Shown: positions 1-6,159 of the stretch, in pieces | Layout of the letters: the number at the start of each line of letters is the position of its first letter | Numbering within the stretch: position 1 is the first letter of the stretch | Assembly (NCBI GenBank): GCA_003512805.1 | Contig: DOOK01000112.1 | Coordinates: 1-6,850, forward strand | Length of the DNA: 6,850 nt | Origin: Erwinia sp. | Lineage (GTDB): Bacteria > Pseudomonadota > Gammaproteobacteria > Enterobacterales > Enterobacteriaceae | Direction: 5' to 3' | The notes under the pieces: generated by a model | What the model was told of the DNA's origin: nothing | Seen by the model: only the letters and a program-made list of their open reading frames with translations | Database searches by the model: none | Translations under genes and position numbers: made by a program

Positions 1-2
1 TG

Positions 3-320
3 GTCGATGCGGGCCTGATCGTCCTGAGCGCTTTTATCTCTCCGCATCGTGAAGAGCGGCAGATGGTACGCGAACGGGTCGGAGAAGGGCGCTTTATTGA
101 GATCTTTGTCGATACGCCGCTGGCGATCTGTGAAGCCCGCGATCCCAAAGGATTATATAAAAAAGCCCGCGCTGGCGAGCTGCGTAATTTCACCGGCATT
201 GATGCCGTTTATGAAGCGCCGGAGCGGCCTGAAATCCATCTGGATGGCGAACAATTGGTAACAAATTTACGGGTTCAAGTGTTAGATCTGCTGCGTGACC
301 GCGATATTATCAAAGCCTAA
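3..320 (+). CDS. cysC: Adenylyl-sulfate (APS) kinase, 3' part, 5' end outside window
   Basis: This is the C-terminal 105 residues of APS kinase, which phosphorylates adenosine 5'-phosphosulfate with ATP to give PAPS in cytoplasmic sulfate assimilation. The frame is open from the window edge and ends at TAA 318-320. The visible part begins [16 protein letters not shown]; counting back from a 201-residue E. coli-type protein, the Ser in FISPHR (codon 39-41) is Ser109, the phosphoserine position of the E. coli enzyme. The family signature [20 protein letters not shown] follows, then [13 protein letters not shown] near the C-terminus. The N-terminal P-loop lies upstream of the window. In enterobacteria cysC closes the cysDNC operon, so cysN and cysD are expected just upstream. 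No frameshift or internal stop is visible. The family assignment is very secure; only the missing 5' half limits the entry. Confidence 0.97.
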   Translation, partial: VDAGLIVLSAFISPHREERQMVRERVGEGRFIEIFVDTPLAICEARDPKGLYKKARAGELRNFTGIDAVYEAPERPEIHLDGEQLVTNLRVQVLDLLRDRDIIKA

Positions 321-376
321 GATAGCCACGGCGAAACGCCTCAGAGCGGGCCGTATTACGCGTCAACAGGATACTT

Positions 377-694
377 ATGCAAAACGTTACGCCCATGCTG
401 GCCCGCAAAGATGAGCACCAGGAAGAACCTTCCTGGTCTTTCCCCGGTGGAGTGGCAGGCTTTGCCTGCTACTGGTTCGCGCTCGCGATCCCCTTTATGC
501 TTTACGGCTCTAACACCTTGTTCTTCTTCCTCTATACCTGGCCTTTCTTTCTTGCGTTGCTCCCCGTCTCCGTCCTGGTCGGTATTGTTGCCAGCGTGCT
601 GCTGCGTGGTCATCTGATCTGGACGCTGCTGCTCACCGTCGTGGTGGTGATTGGTCTTTTCTGGCTGCTGTTTATGCTGCTGAGCGGTTGGTAA
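377..694 (+). CDS. ygbE: YgbE-like inner-membrane protein (DUF3561 family)
   Basis: This is a small membrane protein of 105 residues, close to the roughly 107 of E. coli YgbE, and it sits in the same place between cysC and ftsB. A polar N-terminus (residues 1-20) is followed by three likely membrane segments, at about 24-43, 50-76 and 79-103. The middle segment is rich in Phe and Leu (TLFFFLYTWPFFLALL) and the last in Val and Leu. The ATG is supported by AGGA at 368-371 with 5-nt spacing. The gene starts 56 bp after cysC, with no convincing terminator between them, so read-through from the cys operon is possible. The biochemical role of this family is unknown to me, and nothing in the sequence suggests an enzyme. 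The assignment rests on position, length, topology and recalled sequence similarity. Confidence 0.88.
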   Translation: MQNVTPMLARKDEHQEEPSWSFPGGVAGFACYWFALAIPFMLYGSNTLFFFLYTWPFFLALLPVSVLVGIVASVLLRGHLIWTLLLTVVVVIGLFWLLFMLLSGW

Positions 695-714
695 TTCCCT
701 TCATTGTGGTAAGG

Positions 715-733
715 TTTGCCCGCCACGGGCAAA
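715..733 (+). other. Small hairpin after ygbE
   Basis: TTTGCCC (715-721) and GGGCAAA (727-733) form a perfect 7-bp stem with a 5-nt loop, 21 bp after the ygbE stop codon. It is followed by A and then ATCTGATG, so there is no U-tract and it is not a standard intrinsic terminator. It may be an mRNA 3'-end stabiliser or a weak or Rho-assisted stop, or it may be chance. Confidence 0.35.
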
Positions 734-895
734 ATCTGATGTCTGAATGCGCCCGGTGGTAACAGAAGGTTGCCTGACGACGCTGTTTACCCTCGTGGAA
801 CGCTCACCGATTCGCCAAACGACGGCTATTTCAAGGCCGCAGTGGAGTCGGGAGAAAAGTTATGGGATGATTGAGCCGTTTTTCGGGGGGCGGGG
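734..895. other. Non-coding spacer before ftsB; likely to hold the ftsB promoter, not located
   Basis: This is the remainder of the 201-bp gap between ygbE and ftsB. No gene is recognisable. An open frame from 747 runs on into ftsB in the wrong frame, and its translation resembles no protein family I know. Since the ftsB-ispD-ispF block needs a promoter, it may lie here, but I found no pair of -35 and -10 hexamers with good match and spacing. TTGCCT (770-775) has no acceptable -10 partner at 16-18 bp. The 3' end is G-rich (six G at 885-890 and four at 892-895). Confidence 0.4.
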
Positions 896-1201
896 ATGGG
901 AAAACTTACGCTGCTGTTACTTGTATTACTCGGCTGGCTGCAATATTCGCTCTGGCTGGGCAAGAACGGCCTACATGACTATACGCGCGTTAACGACGAT
1001 GTTGCGGTGCAGCAAAGTGGTAACGCCAAATTAAAAGCGCGCAACGATCGGCTGTTTGCGGAAATCGACGATCTGAATGGCGGTTCCGAAGCTATCGAAG
1101 AACGCGCGCGCAATGAGCTGGGCATGATCAAGCCCGGTGAGACCTTCTATCGCCTTGTGCCGGATCGCAGTAAAAACGCGCAGGCCAATCAACAACGATA
1201 A
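896..1201 (+). CDS. ftsB: Cell division protein FtsB
   Basis: FtsB is a bitopic inner-membrane protein of the divisome. It forms the FtsQ-FtsB-FtsL complex, which activates septal peptidoglycan synthesis by FtsWI. The protein has 101 residues (103 in E. coli). A short cytoplasmic start MGKL leads into one membrane helix (about 4-21, [18 protein letters not shown]). A periplasmic coiled coil follows at about 29-65, including [19 protein letters not shown]. The FtsQ-binding part [24 protein letters not shown] is well conserved. The polar tail is variable in the family. The start lacks a canonical AGGA: only GGGG directly abuts the ATG, within a G-rich leader. The membrane helix beginning at residue 4 nevertheless fits this start. 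ispD begins 3 bp after the stop, so the two are probably co-transcribed. Confidence 0.96.
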   Translation: MGKLTLLLLVLLGWLQYSLWLGKNGLHDYTRVNDDVAVQQSGNAKLKARNDRLFAEIDDLNGGSEAIEERARNELGMIKPGETFYRLVPDRSKNAQANQQR

Positions 1202-1204
1202 AAC

Positions 1205-1915
1205 ATGACTATCGCAGGTACCGAGGTGATTGCCGTTGTGCCCGCTGCCGGTGTCGGCAGCCGGATGCAGGCGGCCTGCCCTAAGCAATATCTTCGCATT
1301 AATGGCAAGACCGTGCTTGAACATGCCATTGACGGCCTGCTGGCGCATCCGCAGGTTACTCAGATTATTGTCGCCATCACGCCGGAAGACCCCTGGTTCT
1401 TTACGCTGCCGGTGGCGACAGATCCTCGCGTGCGCTGGGTAGCGGGCGGCAAGGAGCGGGCTGATTCCGTGCTGGCCGGATTACAGGCCGCGCCGGAAGC
1501 CGACTGGGTGCTGGTGCACGACGCGGCGCGACCTTGTTTGCATCCCGAAGATCTGCACCGTCTGCTGGCCATCACGGCTACCAGCCGCATCGGCGGTATT
1601 CTGGCCGCGCCTGTTCGCGACACCATGAAGCGCGCAAAAACCGGTTCACCGGCAATTGACCATACGGTGGAGCGGGAAGCGCTGTGGCACGCGCTGACGC
1701 CGCAGCTGTTTCCGTTGGCGCTGCTGCGTAATTGCCTGCAGCAGGCGCTACAAGAGGGCGCGACCATCACGGACGAGGCCTCTGCGCTGGAGTATTGCGG
1801 CTATCATCCCGAGCTGATCGTTGGCCGCAGCGACAATATTAAGGTAACGCGGCCAGAAGATCTGGCGCTGGCCGCTTTTTACCTCACCCAATTACATAAT
1901 AAGGAGAGCGCATGA
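1205..1915 (+). CDS. ispD: 2-C-methyl-D-erythritol 4-phosphate cytidylyltransferase
   Basis: IspD joins MEP and CTP to give CDP-methylerythritol plus pyrophosphate, the third step of the MEP isoprenoid pathway, in the cytoplasm. The protein has 236 residues, the E. coli length. The N-terminal nucleotidyltransferase motif [19 protein letters not shown] carries Arg20 and Lys27. [10 protein letters not shown] carries Asp106, APVRDTMKR carries Thr140, HTVER carries Arg157, and [12 protein letters not shown] carries Lys213. These fall at the same numbers as the catalytic and substrate-binding residues of the E. coli enzyme, so activity is expected. The ATG lies 3 bp after the ftsB stop with no strong Shine-Dalgarno sequence, which suggests translational coupling to ftsB. 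The 3' end carries the AAGGAG (1901-1906) for ispF. IspD and IspF are non-consecutive pathway enzymes; IspE acts between them and is not in this window. Confidence 0.98.
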   Translation: MTIAGTEVIAVVPAAGVGSRMQAACPKQYLRINGKTVLEHAIDGLLAHPQVTQIIVAITPEDPWFFTLPVATDPRVRWVAGGKERADSVLAGLQAAPEADWVLVHDAARPCLHPEDLHRLLAITATSRIGGILAAPVRDTMKRAKTGSPAIDHTVEREALWHALTPQLFPLALLRNCLQQALQEGATITDEASALEYCGYHPELIVGRSDNIKVTRPEDLALAAFYLTQLHNKESA

Positions 1916-2394
1916 TGCGTATCGGCCATGGTTTTGATGTACACGCGTTTGGCGGCGAAGGCCCGCTGATTATTGGCGGCGTGCGAATTCCTTATGAGAA
2001 AGGGCTGCTGGCCCATTCCGATGGTGATGTTGCGCTCCATGCGCTGACCGACGCGCTGCTGGGCGCCGCGGCACTGGGCGATATAGGCAAGCTTTTTCCG
2101 GATACCGATGCGGCCTGGAAAGGCGCAGACAGCCGCGAACTGCTGCGTGAAGCCTGGCGACAGATTGAGAAAAAAGGCTATCGCGTGGGCAACGTTGACG
2201 TGACTATTATCGCACAGGCACCGAAAATGCTGCCGCACGTGCCGCAGATGCGTATTCATATTGCTGAAGACCTGGGCATCCATATGGACTGCGTCAATGT
2301 GAAAGCGACCACCACTGAGAAGCTGGGCTTTACCGGTCGCGGCGAGGGCATCGCCTGTGAAGCTGTCGCGCTCCTGATGAAGGCTGACGCTTAA
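1915..2394 (+). CDS. ispF: 2-C-methyl-D-erythritol 2,4-cyclodiphosphate synthase
   Basis: IspF cyclises CDP-methylerythritol 2-phosphate to methylerythritol 2,4-cyclodiphosphate with release of CMP. The family is a homotrimer with a divalent metal in each active site. From the ATG at 1915 it has 159 residues, the E. coli length, and begins with the family start [17 protein letters not shown]. Metal ligands are at Asp8, His10 and His42 (in [12 protein letters not shown]). [12 protein letters not shown] holds Asp56, and [19 protein letters not shown] is the C-terminal signature. An ATG one codon earlier (1912) would add one Met. AAGGAG at 1901-1906 lies 8 nt from 1915 and 5 nt from 1912, so spacing does not decide. 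I prefer 1915 because of family length; it shares one base with the ispD stop (TGATG). truD follows with a 1-bp overlap. Confidence 0.98.
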   Translation: MRIGHGFDVHAFGGEGPLIIGGVRIPYEKGLLAHSDGDVALHALTDALLGAAALGDIGKLFPDTDAAWKGADSRELLREAWRQIEKKGYRVGNVDVTIIAQAPKMLPHVPQMRIHIAEDLGIHMDCVNVKATTTEKLGFTGRGEGIACEAVALLMKADA

Positions 2395-3428
2395 TGACCG
2401 CCTGGCTCTATGGCCAGCCCGCCGCCAGCGGCGTGGTTAAGGCAAACCCGGAAGATTTTGTAGTGATTGAAGATCTGGGGTATCGGCCGGATGGCGATGG
2501 CGAACAGGTGCTGGTGCGCATTCGTAAAAACGGCTGCAATACCCGCTTTGTGGCCGAGGCGCTGGCAAAGTTCGCTAAAGTACATCCGCGCGACGTCAGC
2601 TTTGCCGGGATGAAAGACCGTCATGCCGTGACCGAGCAGTGGTTCTGCCTGCGCGTGCCCGGCAAAGAGACGCCCGATTTTACCGCCTTTCAGCTGGAAG
2701 GCTGCGAAGTGCTGGAAAGTGCGCGGCATCGCCGCAAGCTGCGTACCGGCGCGCTACAGGGCAATGCTTTTACGCTGGTTCTGCGTCAGATCTCCGATCG
2801 GGAAGCCGTTGAGCAGCGTCTGCAGCAGCTGGCCCTACAGGGATTCCCAAACTATTTTGGCGAGCAGCGCTTTGGCCATGCCAACAATAACCTGATTATG
2901 GCGCAGCGCTGGGCGGCTGATGAAATTCACGTGCGCGAGCGCAGCAAACGCAGCTTTTTGCTCTCCGCCGCGCGCAGCGCGCTGTTTAATCAGGTTGTCA
3001 GCGATCGCCTGACCAAAATGGGATCGCTGACCCGGATCATGCCAGGCGATGCGCTGCAGCTTACCGGGCGCGGCAGCTGGTTCGTTGCGACAGAAGAACT
3101 GGCCACGCTTCAGGCTCGTACGGATAATAACGAACTGCGCGTGACAGCACCGCTGCCAGGCAGCGGCGATTGGGGCACGCAGAGCGAAGCGCTGGCATTT
3201 GAACAGCAGAGCCTGGCGAATGAAACGGCGCTGATAGCCTTGCTGACGCGCGAGCGCGTAGAAGCGGCTCGCCGCGCCGTACTGGTTGTGCCGCGGGATT
3301 TGCGCTGGAGCTGGTGGGATGATGTCACCGTCGAGCTTTCTTTTTGGCTGCCGGCGGGGAGCTTTGCCACCAGCCTGGTACGTGAACTGCTTAACCAGCC
3401 GGACGGCGAGGCGGACGTGGCCGAATAG
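2394..3428 (+). CDS. truD: tRNA pseudouridine(13) synthase TruD
   Basis: TruD converts U13 of tRNA(Glu) to pseudouridine in the cytoplasm. The protein has 344 residues (349 in E. coli). [13 protein letters not shown] holds the catalytic Asp, here Asp75 and equivalent to E. coli Asp80; the 5-residue offset comes from a shorter N-terminus. Other family segments are [14 protein letters not shown] (17-29), [15 protein letters not shown] (46-60), NYFGEQRFG (153-161), [15 protein letters not shown] (186-200) and GRGSWF (225-230). The C-terminus holds [20 protein letters not shown]. An in-frame stop at 2385-2387 rules out an extended N-terminus. The start shares one base with the ispF stop (TAATG), with only AAGG about 11 nt upstream, so coupling to ispF is likely. 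A 68-bp spacer separates it from surE, whereas I recall these genes overlapping in E. coli. Confidence 0.97.
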   Translation: MTAWLYGQPAASGVVKANPEDFVVIEDLGYRPDGDGEQVLVRIRKNGCNTRFVAEALAKFAKVHPRDVSFAGMKDRHAVTEQWFCLRVPGKETPDFTAFQLEGCEVLESARHRRKLRTGALQGNAFTLVLRQISDREAVEQRLQQLALQGFPNYFGEQRFGHANNNLIMAQRWAADEIHVRERSKRSFLLSAARSALFNQVVSDRLTKMGSLTRIMPGDALQLTGRGSWFVATEELATLQARTDNNELRVTAPLPGSGDWGTQSEALAFEQQSLANETALIALLTRERVEAARRAVLVVPRDLRWSWWDDVTVELSFWLPAGSFATSLVRELLNQPDGEADVAE

Positions 3429-3433
3429 CCACA

Positions 3434-3448
3434 CCCGGCACGACCGGG
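3434..3448 (+). other. Short GC-rich hairpin in the truD-surE spacer
   Basis: CCCGG (3434-3438) and CCGGG (3444-3448) pair around a 5-nt loop, just after the truD stop. No U-tract follows, so I do not call a terminator. The rest of the spacer (3449-3496) is AT-rich towards surE and holds AAGGG (3481-3485), a rather distant Shine-Dalgarno candidate 11 nt from the surE ATG. Confidence 0.3.
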
Positions 3449-3496
3449 GGATGATGTAATACCCAACAGATTGAAAAGAAAAGGGCTAAATTTCAT

Positions 3497-4258
3497 ATGC
3501 GAATATTGCTGAGCAATGATGATGGCATCCACGCGCCGGGTATTCAGACGCTGGCGGCCGCGCTGCGCGAATTTGCAGAGGTTCAGGTGGTGGCACCGGA
3601 CCGCAATCGCAGCGGCGCATCTAACTCGCTGACGCTGGAAACGCCGCTCCGCACCTTCAGCCATGCCAACGGCGATATCGCGGTACAAATGGGCACGCCT
3701 ACCGACTGCGTCTATTTGGGCGTAAACGCGCTGATGCAGCCCAAACCCGATATTGTGGTTTCCGGTATCAACGCCGGGCCGAACCTGGGTGATGACGTTA
3801 TCTATTCGGGCACCGTGGCGGCCGCAATGGAAGGGCGCCACCTGGGCCTGCCTGCGCTGGCCGTCTCGCTGGACGGGCATCAGCACTACGAGACCGCCGC
3901 TGCCGTGACCTGTTCTCTGTTACGCGCATTGCAACGCGAGCCGCTGCGTACGGGGCGGATACTGAACATCAACGTGCCGGATTTGCCGCTGACCGAGATT
4001 AAAGGCATCCGCATGACCCGTTGCGGCAGCCGCCATCCCAGCGACCAGGCGATCCCACTGGAAGATCCTCGTGGCCATACCCTGTACTGGATTGGCCCGC
4101 CGGGTGAAAAACTCGATGCCGGTCCTGATACGGACTTTGCTGCCGTCGAAGAGGGTTACGTGTCGGTAACCGCGCTGCATGTCGATCTTACCGCGCATAG
4201 CGCGCAGGAGGTCGTTGCTTCATGGTTAGCCAGTTCGGGAGTTAAAAACGAATGGTGA
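3497..4258 (+). CDS. surE: 5'/3'-nucleotidase SurE
   Basis: SurE is a metal-dependent phosphatase acting on nucleoside 5'- and 3'-monophosphates, and in E. coli also on short polyphosphate. It is linked to stationary-phase survival. The protein has 253 residues, identical in length to E. coli SurE. The N-terminus [15 protein letters not shown] carries metal ligands Asp8 and Asp9. [14 protein letters not shown] carries Ser39, and [18 protein letters not shown] carries Asn92. These four are the known ligand positions of the family. [10 protein letters not shown] and [13 protein letters not shown] are further conserved segments. No alternative upstream ATG exists in frame; the frame closes at TGA 3452-3454. 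The 3' end overlaps pcm by 7 bp, a conserved pairing of two stress-survival genes, so translational coupling is likely. Confidence 0.98.
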   Translation: MRILLSNDDGIHAPGIQTLAAALREFAEVQVVAPDRNRSGASNSLTLETPLRTFSHANGDIAVQMGTPTDCVYLGVNALMQPKPDIVVSGINAGPNLGDDVIYSGTVAAAMEGRHLGLPALAVSLDGHQHYETAAAVTCSLLRALQREPLRTGRILNINVPDLPLTEIKGIRMTRCGSRHPSDQAIPLEDPRGHTLYWIGPPGEKLDAGPDTDFAAVEEGYVSVTALHVDLTAHSAQEVVASWLASSGVKNEW

Positions 4259-4878
4259 ACCGCCGCATCGAAACGCTGCTGGCACAGCTGCGCCAGCAGG
4301 GCATTACGGATGAAGCTTTGCTGAAGGCGATCGAAGCGGTGCCGCGCGAGCGTTTCGTCGATGAAGCCTTCGAACATAAAGCCTGGGACAATACGGCACT
4401 GCCGATTGGGTCGGGGCAAACTATTTCTCAACCCTATATCGTTGCGAAAATGACCTCGCTGCTGGCGTTGAAACCCGAGTCACGCGTGCTGGAGATCGGC
4501 ACTGGCTCGGGCTATCAAACCGCCATCCTCGCTCATCTTGTCGGGCATGTTTTCTCCGTCGAACGTATCAAAGGCCTGCAATGGCAGGCGAAACGGCGCC
4601 TGAAACAGCTCGATCTGCATAATGTTTCCACGCGTCACGGCGACGGCTGGCAAGGCTGGCCAGCCCGCGGCCCTTTTGATGCCATCATTGTCACCGCGGC
4701 CCCACCCGAAATTCCGCTCGAGCTGATGAACCAGCTTGATGAGGGCGGCATCATGGTGCTGCCGGTTGGTGAAGACCAGCAGCAGCTCAAGCGTATCACC
4801 CGTAAAAAGGGCGAATTCCTGGTAGAAACCATTGAACCCGTACGATTTGTGCCGCTGGTGCAGGGCGATCTGGCCTGA
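4252..4878 (+). CDS. pcm: Protein-L-isoaspartate O-methyltransferase
   Basis: PCM uses S-adenosylmethionine to methylate L-isoaspartyl residues in damaged proteins, which starts their repair to aspartate in the cytoplasm. The protein has 208 residues, the same as E. coli. The N-terminal helical part carries [11 protein letters not shown] (30-40). GSGQTISQP (53-61) holds the conserved Ser59 region near the active site. The SAM-binding motif [17 protein letters not shown] is at 79-94. HGDGWQGW (129-136), [14 protein letters not shown] (142-155) and [12 protein letters not shown] (162-173) complete the PCMT signature. The ATG lies inside the surE end (ATGGTGA). A 156-bp gap follows before nlpD and holds promoter-like sequence. 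Confidence 0.98.
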   Translation: MVNRRIETLLAQLRQQGITDEALLKAIEAVPRERFVDEAFEHKAWDNTALPIGSGQTISQPYIVAKMTSLLALKPESRVLEIGTGSGYQTAILAHLVGHVFSVERIKGLQWQAKRRLKQLDLHNVSTRHGDGWQGWPARGPFDAIIVTAAPPEIPLELMNQLDEGGIMVLPVGEDQQQLKRITRKKGEFLVETIEPVRFVPLVQGDLA

Positions 4879-4898
4879 GCGCCTGGCTAATTGTACGC

Positions 4899-4928
4899 AT
4901 CTGTTAATGGCCTCTATCTGTTAATGGC
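4899..4928 (+). repeat. Direct repeat of 13 bp upstream of nlpD
   Basis: ATCTGTTAATGGC occurs exactly at 4899-4911 and again at 4916-4928, with a period of 17 bp, shortly after the pcm stop. Two closely spaced copies in a promoter region could be a binding site for a regulator or the result of a local duplication. I do not recognise the motif as a known operator. A related but less exact repeat may exist in E. coli, which I cannot verify here. Confidence 0.7.
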
Positions 4929-4953
4929 ACGCGACGGCCGATATTGTTACTAT
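4924..4953 (+). promoter_or_regulatory. Candidate nlpD(-rpoS) promoter, extended -10 type
   Basis: TACTAT at 4948-4953 matches four of six bases of the sigma-70 -10 consensus and is preceded by TGT (4945-4947), giving an extended -10. ATGGCA at 4924-4929 is a possible -35 (four of six) at 18-bp spacing. Transcription would start near 4960, about 75 bp before the nlpD ATG. E. coli has nlpD promoters in this interval that also feed basal rpoS transcription, so the location fits. The exact hexamers are my reading and have not been tested. Confidence 0.45.
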
Positions 4954-5034
4954 TCAATCTATTCAGAATTTAATGCTGCTGGCGCAGGTTTAACCGAGCG
5001 CAGTCGCACAGTTTTGCCGTAGCGGGGGATATAA

Positions 5035-6108
5035 ATGAGCACGGGAAGCCCGGTAGTAAAATTACGCCGTATTGCGGCGATTTCGCTCGTTGGTTTTTGG
5101 TTAGCGGGCTGTTCCAGCGATAATTCACAGGCACCAATCAGCTCGGTAGGCGGTAATGCTAATGCCAACGCAAGCAGCGGCGGGGGATTGATCAGCCAGC
5201 CACCCCCCATCGTCTCCGGTTCTGGCCGCGCCATGCCCGCTGCAAGCAGCGGTAGAAATGAAAATGTTGTTACGCAAAATGGGCGCATCGTTTATAAGCG
5301 CTCTTATGGGAATATTCCGAAAGGTAGCTACAGCGGTGAGACCTATACCGTTAAACGCGGTGATACGCTGTTCTATATTGCCTGGATCACCGGCAACGAT
5401 TTCCGCGATCTGGCTGAACGAAATAACGTCGCTGCGCCTTACAGTCTCAATGTGGGCCAGCAGTTGCAGGTTAGTAACGGCTCCGGCGGCACCCTGACCG
5501 GCGGTAACGCAATCACAGCAGCAGACGCAACGGCAGGCGGCGTGCCTACTCAGCCGACCACTGCGCAAATCAAGAGCACAACGGTTGCACGTCAGCCGGT
5601 TATTACGTATTCTGAGGATTCAGGTAAACCAAGTGAAGGTAAAATGTTACCTTCAGCCGGTACAAATACTGTCGCAACGACGACAGCGCCGGTAAGTGCT
5701 CCGACCGTCAGCAGCACAACGAACAGCTCTACTCCGGTAGGAAGCTGGCGTTGGCCAACCGACGGGAAGATTATCGATAACTTTTCTGCTTCCGAAGGGG
5801 GCAATAAAGGCATCGATATCGCGGGATCGCGTGGACAACCCGTTGTGTCGACCGCCTCAGGGCGCGTTGTTTACGCCGGGAATGCACTGCGCGGTTATGG
5901 CAACTTGATTATCATCAAACATAATGATGACTACCTGAGTGCATATGCCCATAACGACACTATGCTGGTCCGCGAGCAGCAGGAAGTAAAAGCGGGACAG
6001 AAGATTGCGACTATGGGCAGTACCGGCACCAGTTCGGTTAGATTGCATTTTGAAATTCGTTACAAGGGGAAATCCGTAAACCCGTTGCGCTATTTGCCGC
6101 AGCGATAA
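5035..6108 (+). CDS. nlpD: Murein hydrolase activator NlpD (outer-membrane lipoprotein)
   Basis: NlpD activates the amidase AmiC, which splits septal peptidoglycan during daughter-cell separation. The protein has 357 residues (379 in E. coli). A signal sequence ends in the lipobox LAGC, with Cys26 as the lipidated residue. Ser at +2 rather than Asp predicts outer-membrane sorting. A Ser/Ala/Gly/Pro-rich linker (about 27-82) is followed by a LysM domain at about 102-146 ([14 protein letters not shown]). A second low-complexity Thr/Ser linker (about 150-235) precedes a C-terminal LytM/M23 domain at about 238-352. The zinc site is degenerate: HxxxD is NKGID (Asn257, Asp261) and HxH is RLH (Arg336, His338), while His306 remains. 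This fits a non-catalytic activator. GGGG at 5024-5028 gives the ribosome site. The gene also carries the rpoS promoter and leader. Confidence 0.97.
   Translation: MSTGSPVVKLRRIAAISLVGFWLAGCSSDNSQAPISSVGGNANANASSGGGLISQPPPIVSGSGRAMPAASSGRNENVVTQNGRIVYKRSYGNIPKGSYSGETYTVKRGDTLFYIAWITGNDFRDLAERNNVAAPYSLNVGQQLQVSNGSGGTLTGGNAITAADATAGGVPTQPTTAQIKSTTVARQPVITYSEDSGKPSEGKMLPSAGTNTVATTTAPVSAPTVSSTTNSSTPVGSWRWPTDGKIIDNFSASEGGNKGIDIAGSRGQPVVSTASGRVVYAGNALRGYGNLIIIKHNDDYLSAYAHNDTMLVREQQEVKAGQKIATMGSTGTSSVRLHFEIRYKGKSVNPLRYLPQR
5585..5620 (+). promoter_or_regulatory. rpoS promoter (rpoSp) inside nlpD
   Basis: TTGCAC (5585-5590) and TATTCT (5608-5613) are separated by exactly 17 bp, with a predicted start near 5620. 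This places the start about 540 nt before the rpoS ATG. The main E. coli rpoS transcript starts about 567 nt upstream. The gene here is 15 bp shorter in the following linker and the nlpD-rpoS gap is about 12 bp shorter, by my recalled comparison, which accounts for the difference. The hexamers are weak alone (three and four of six); the position is the stronger argument. Confidence 0.6.
6053..6075 (+). promoter_or_regulatory. rpoS leader segment for small-RNA pairing (DsrA/RprA/ArcZ type)
   Basis: AAATTCGTTACA (6053-6064) followed by GGAAATC (6068-6074) matches the part of the E. coli rpoS leader that pairs with DsrA, as I recall that RNA. It lies 86 to 107 nt before the rpoS ATG, within the last codons of nlpD (EIRYKGKS). 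In E. coli this strand folds back on the rpoS ribosome site, and Hfq-dependent small RNAs release it. Here ACCCGT (6080-6085) can also pair with ACGGGT (6143-6148), next to the Shine-Dalgarno sequence. Presence of the small RNAs in this organism is not shown. Confidence 0.6.
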
Positions 6109-6111
6109 ACC

Positions 6112-6134
6112 GGCAGAACCCTGGTTGTTCTGCC
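6112..6134 (+). promoter_or_regulatory. Perfect hairpin in the rpoS leader
   Basis: GGCAGAAC (6112-6119) and GTTCTGCC (6127-6134) form a perfect 8-bp stem closed by a 7-nt loop, four bases after the nlpD stop and 25 nt before the rpoS ATG. No U-tract follows, so it is not an intrinsic terminator. As I recall, E. coli has a similar stem (GGCGGAAC/GTTCCGTC) with a much longer loop, so the stem is likely a conserved part of the inhibitory leader fold and the loop is shortened here. Confidence 0.65.
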
Positions 6135-6148
6135 CTGGGATCACGGGT

Positions 6149-6153
6149 AGGAG
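6149..6153 (+). promoter_or_regulatory. rpoS Shine-Dalgarno sequence
   Basis: AGGAG lies 6 nt before the ATG at 6160, an optimal spacing. It directly follows ACGGGT, which can pair with upstream leader sequence, so access to it is probably controlled by the leader fold. Confidence 0.85.
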
Positions 6154-6159
6154 CCGCTT

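Noticed and set aside
715..733. Intrinsic terminator for ygbE
   Set aside because: The stem is only 7 bp and no T-run follows. It is listed only as a hairpin.
747..1034. Open frame of 95 codons on the + strand starting in the ygbE-ftsB gap
   Set aside because: It overlaps ftsB in another frame, has no ribosome site, and its translation (Arg/Trp/Ser-rich) resembles no known protein. FtsB in the other frame is certain.
2835..3434. Minus-strand open frame of 199 codons inside truD
   Set aside because: It is antisense to truD, with no recognisable domain or ribosome site. It is explained by the third-position GC bias of truD.
3110..3886. Long minus-strand open frame (258 codons) across truD and surE
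   Set aside because: It lies opposite two well-identified genes and its composition (Arg-, Gln- and His-rich, then Ser/Arg-rich) is typical of an antisense shadow in GC-rich DNA.
4891..4920. Second promoter candidate TTGTAC with TATCTG at 18 bp
   Set aside because: The -10 hexamer matches only three of six bases, and it overlaps the direct repeat. The extended -10 at 4948-4953 is a better candidate.
6112..6134. Rho-independent terminator between nlpD and rpoS
   Set aside because: The stem is strong but CTGGGATC follows instead of a U-tract. rpoS must also be read through from promoters upstream.
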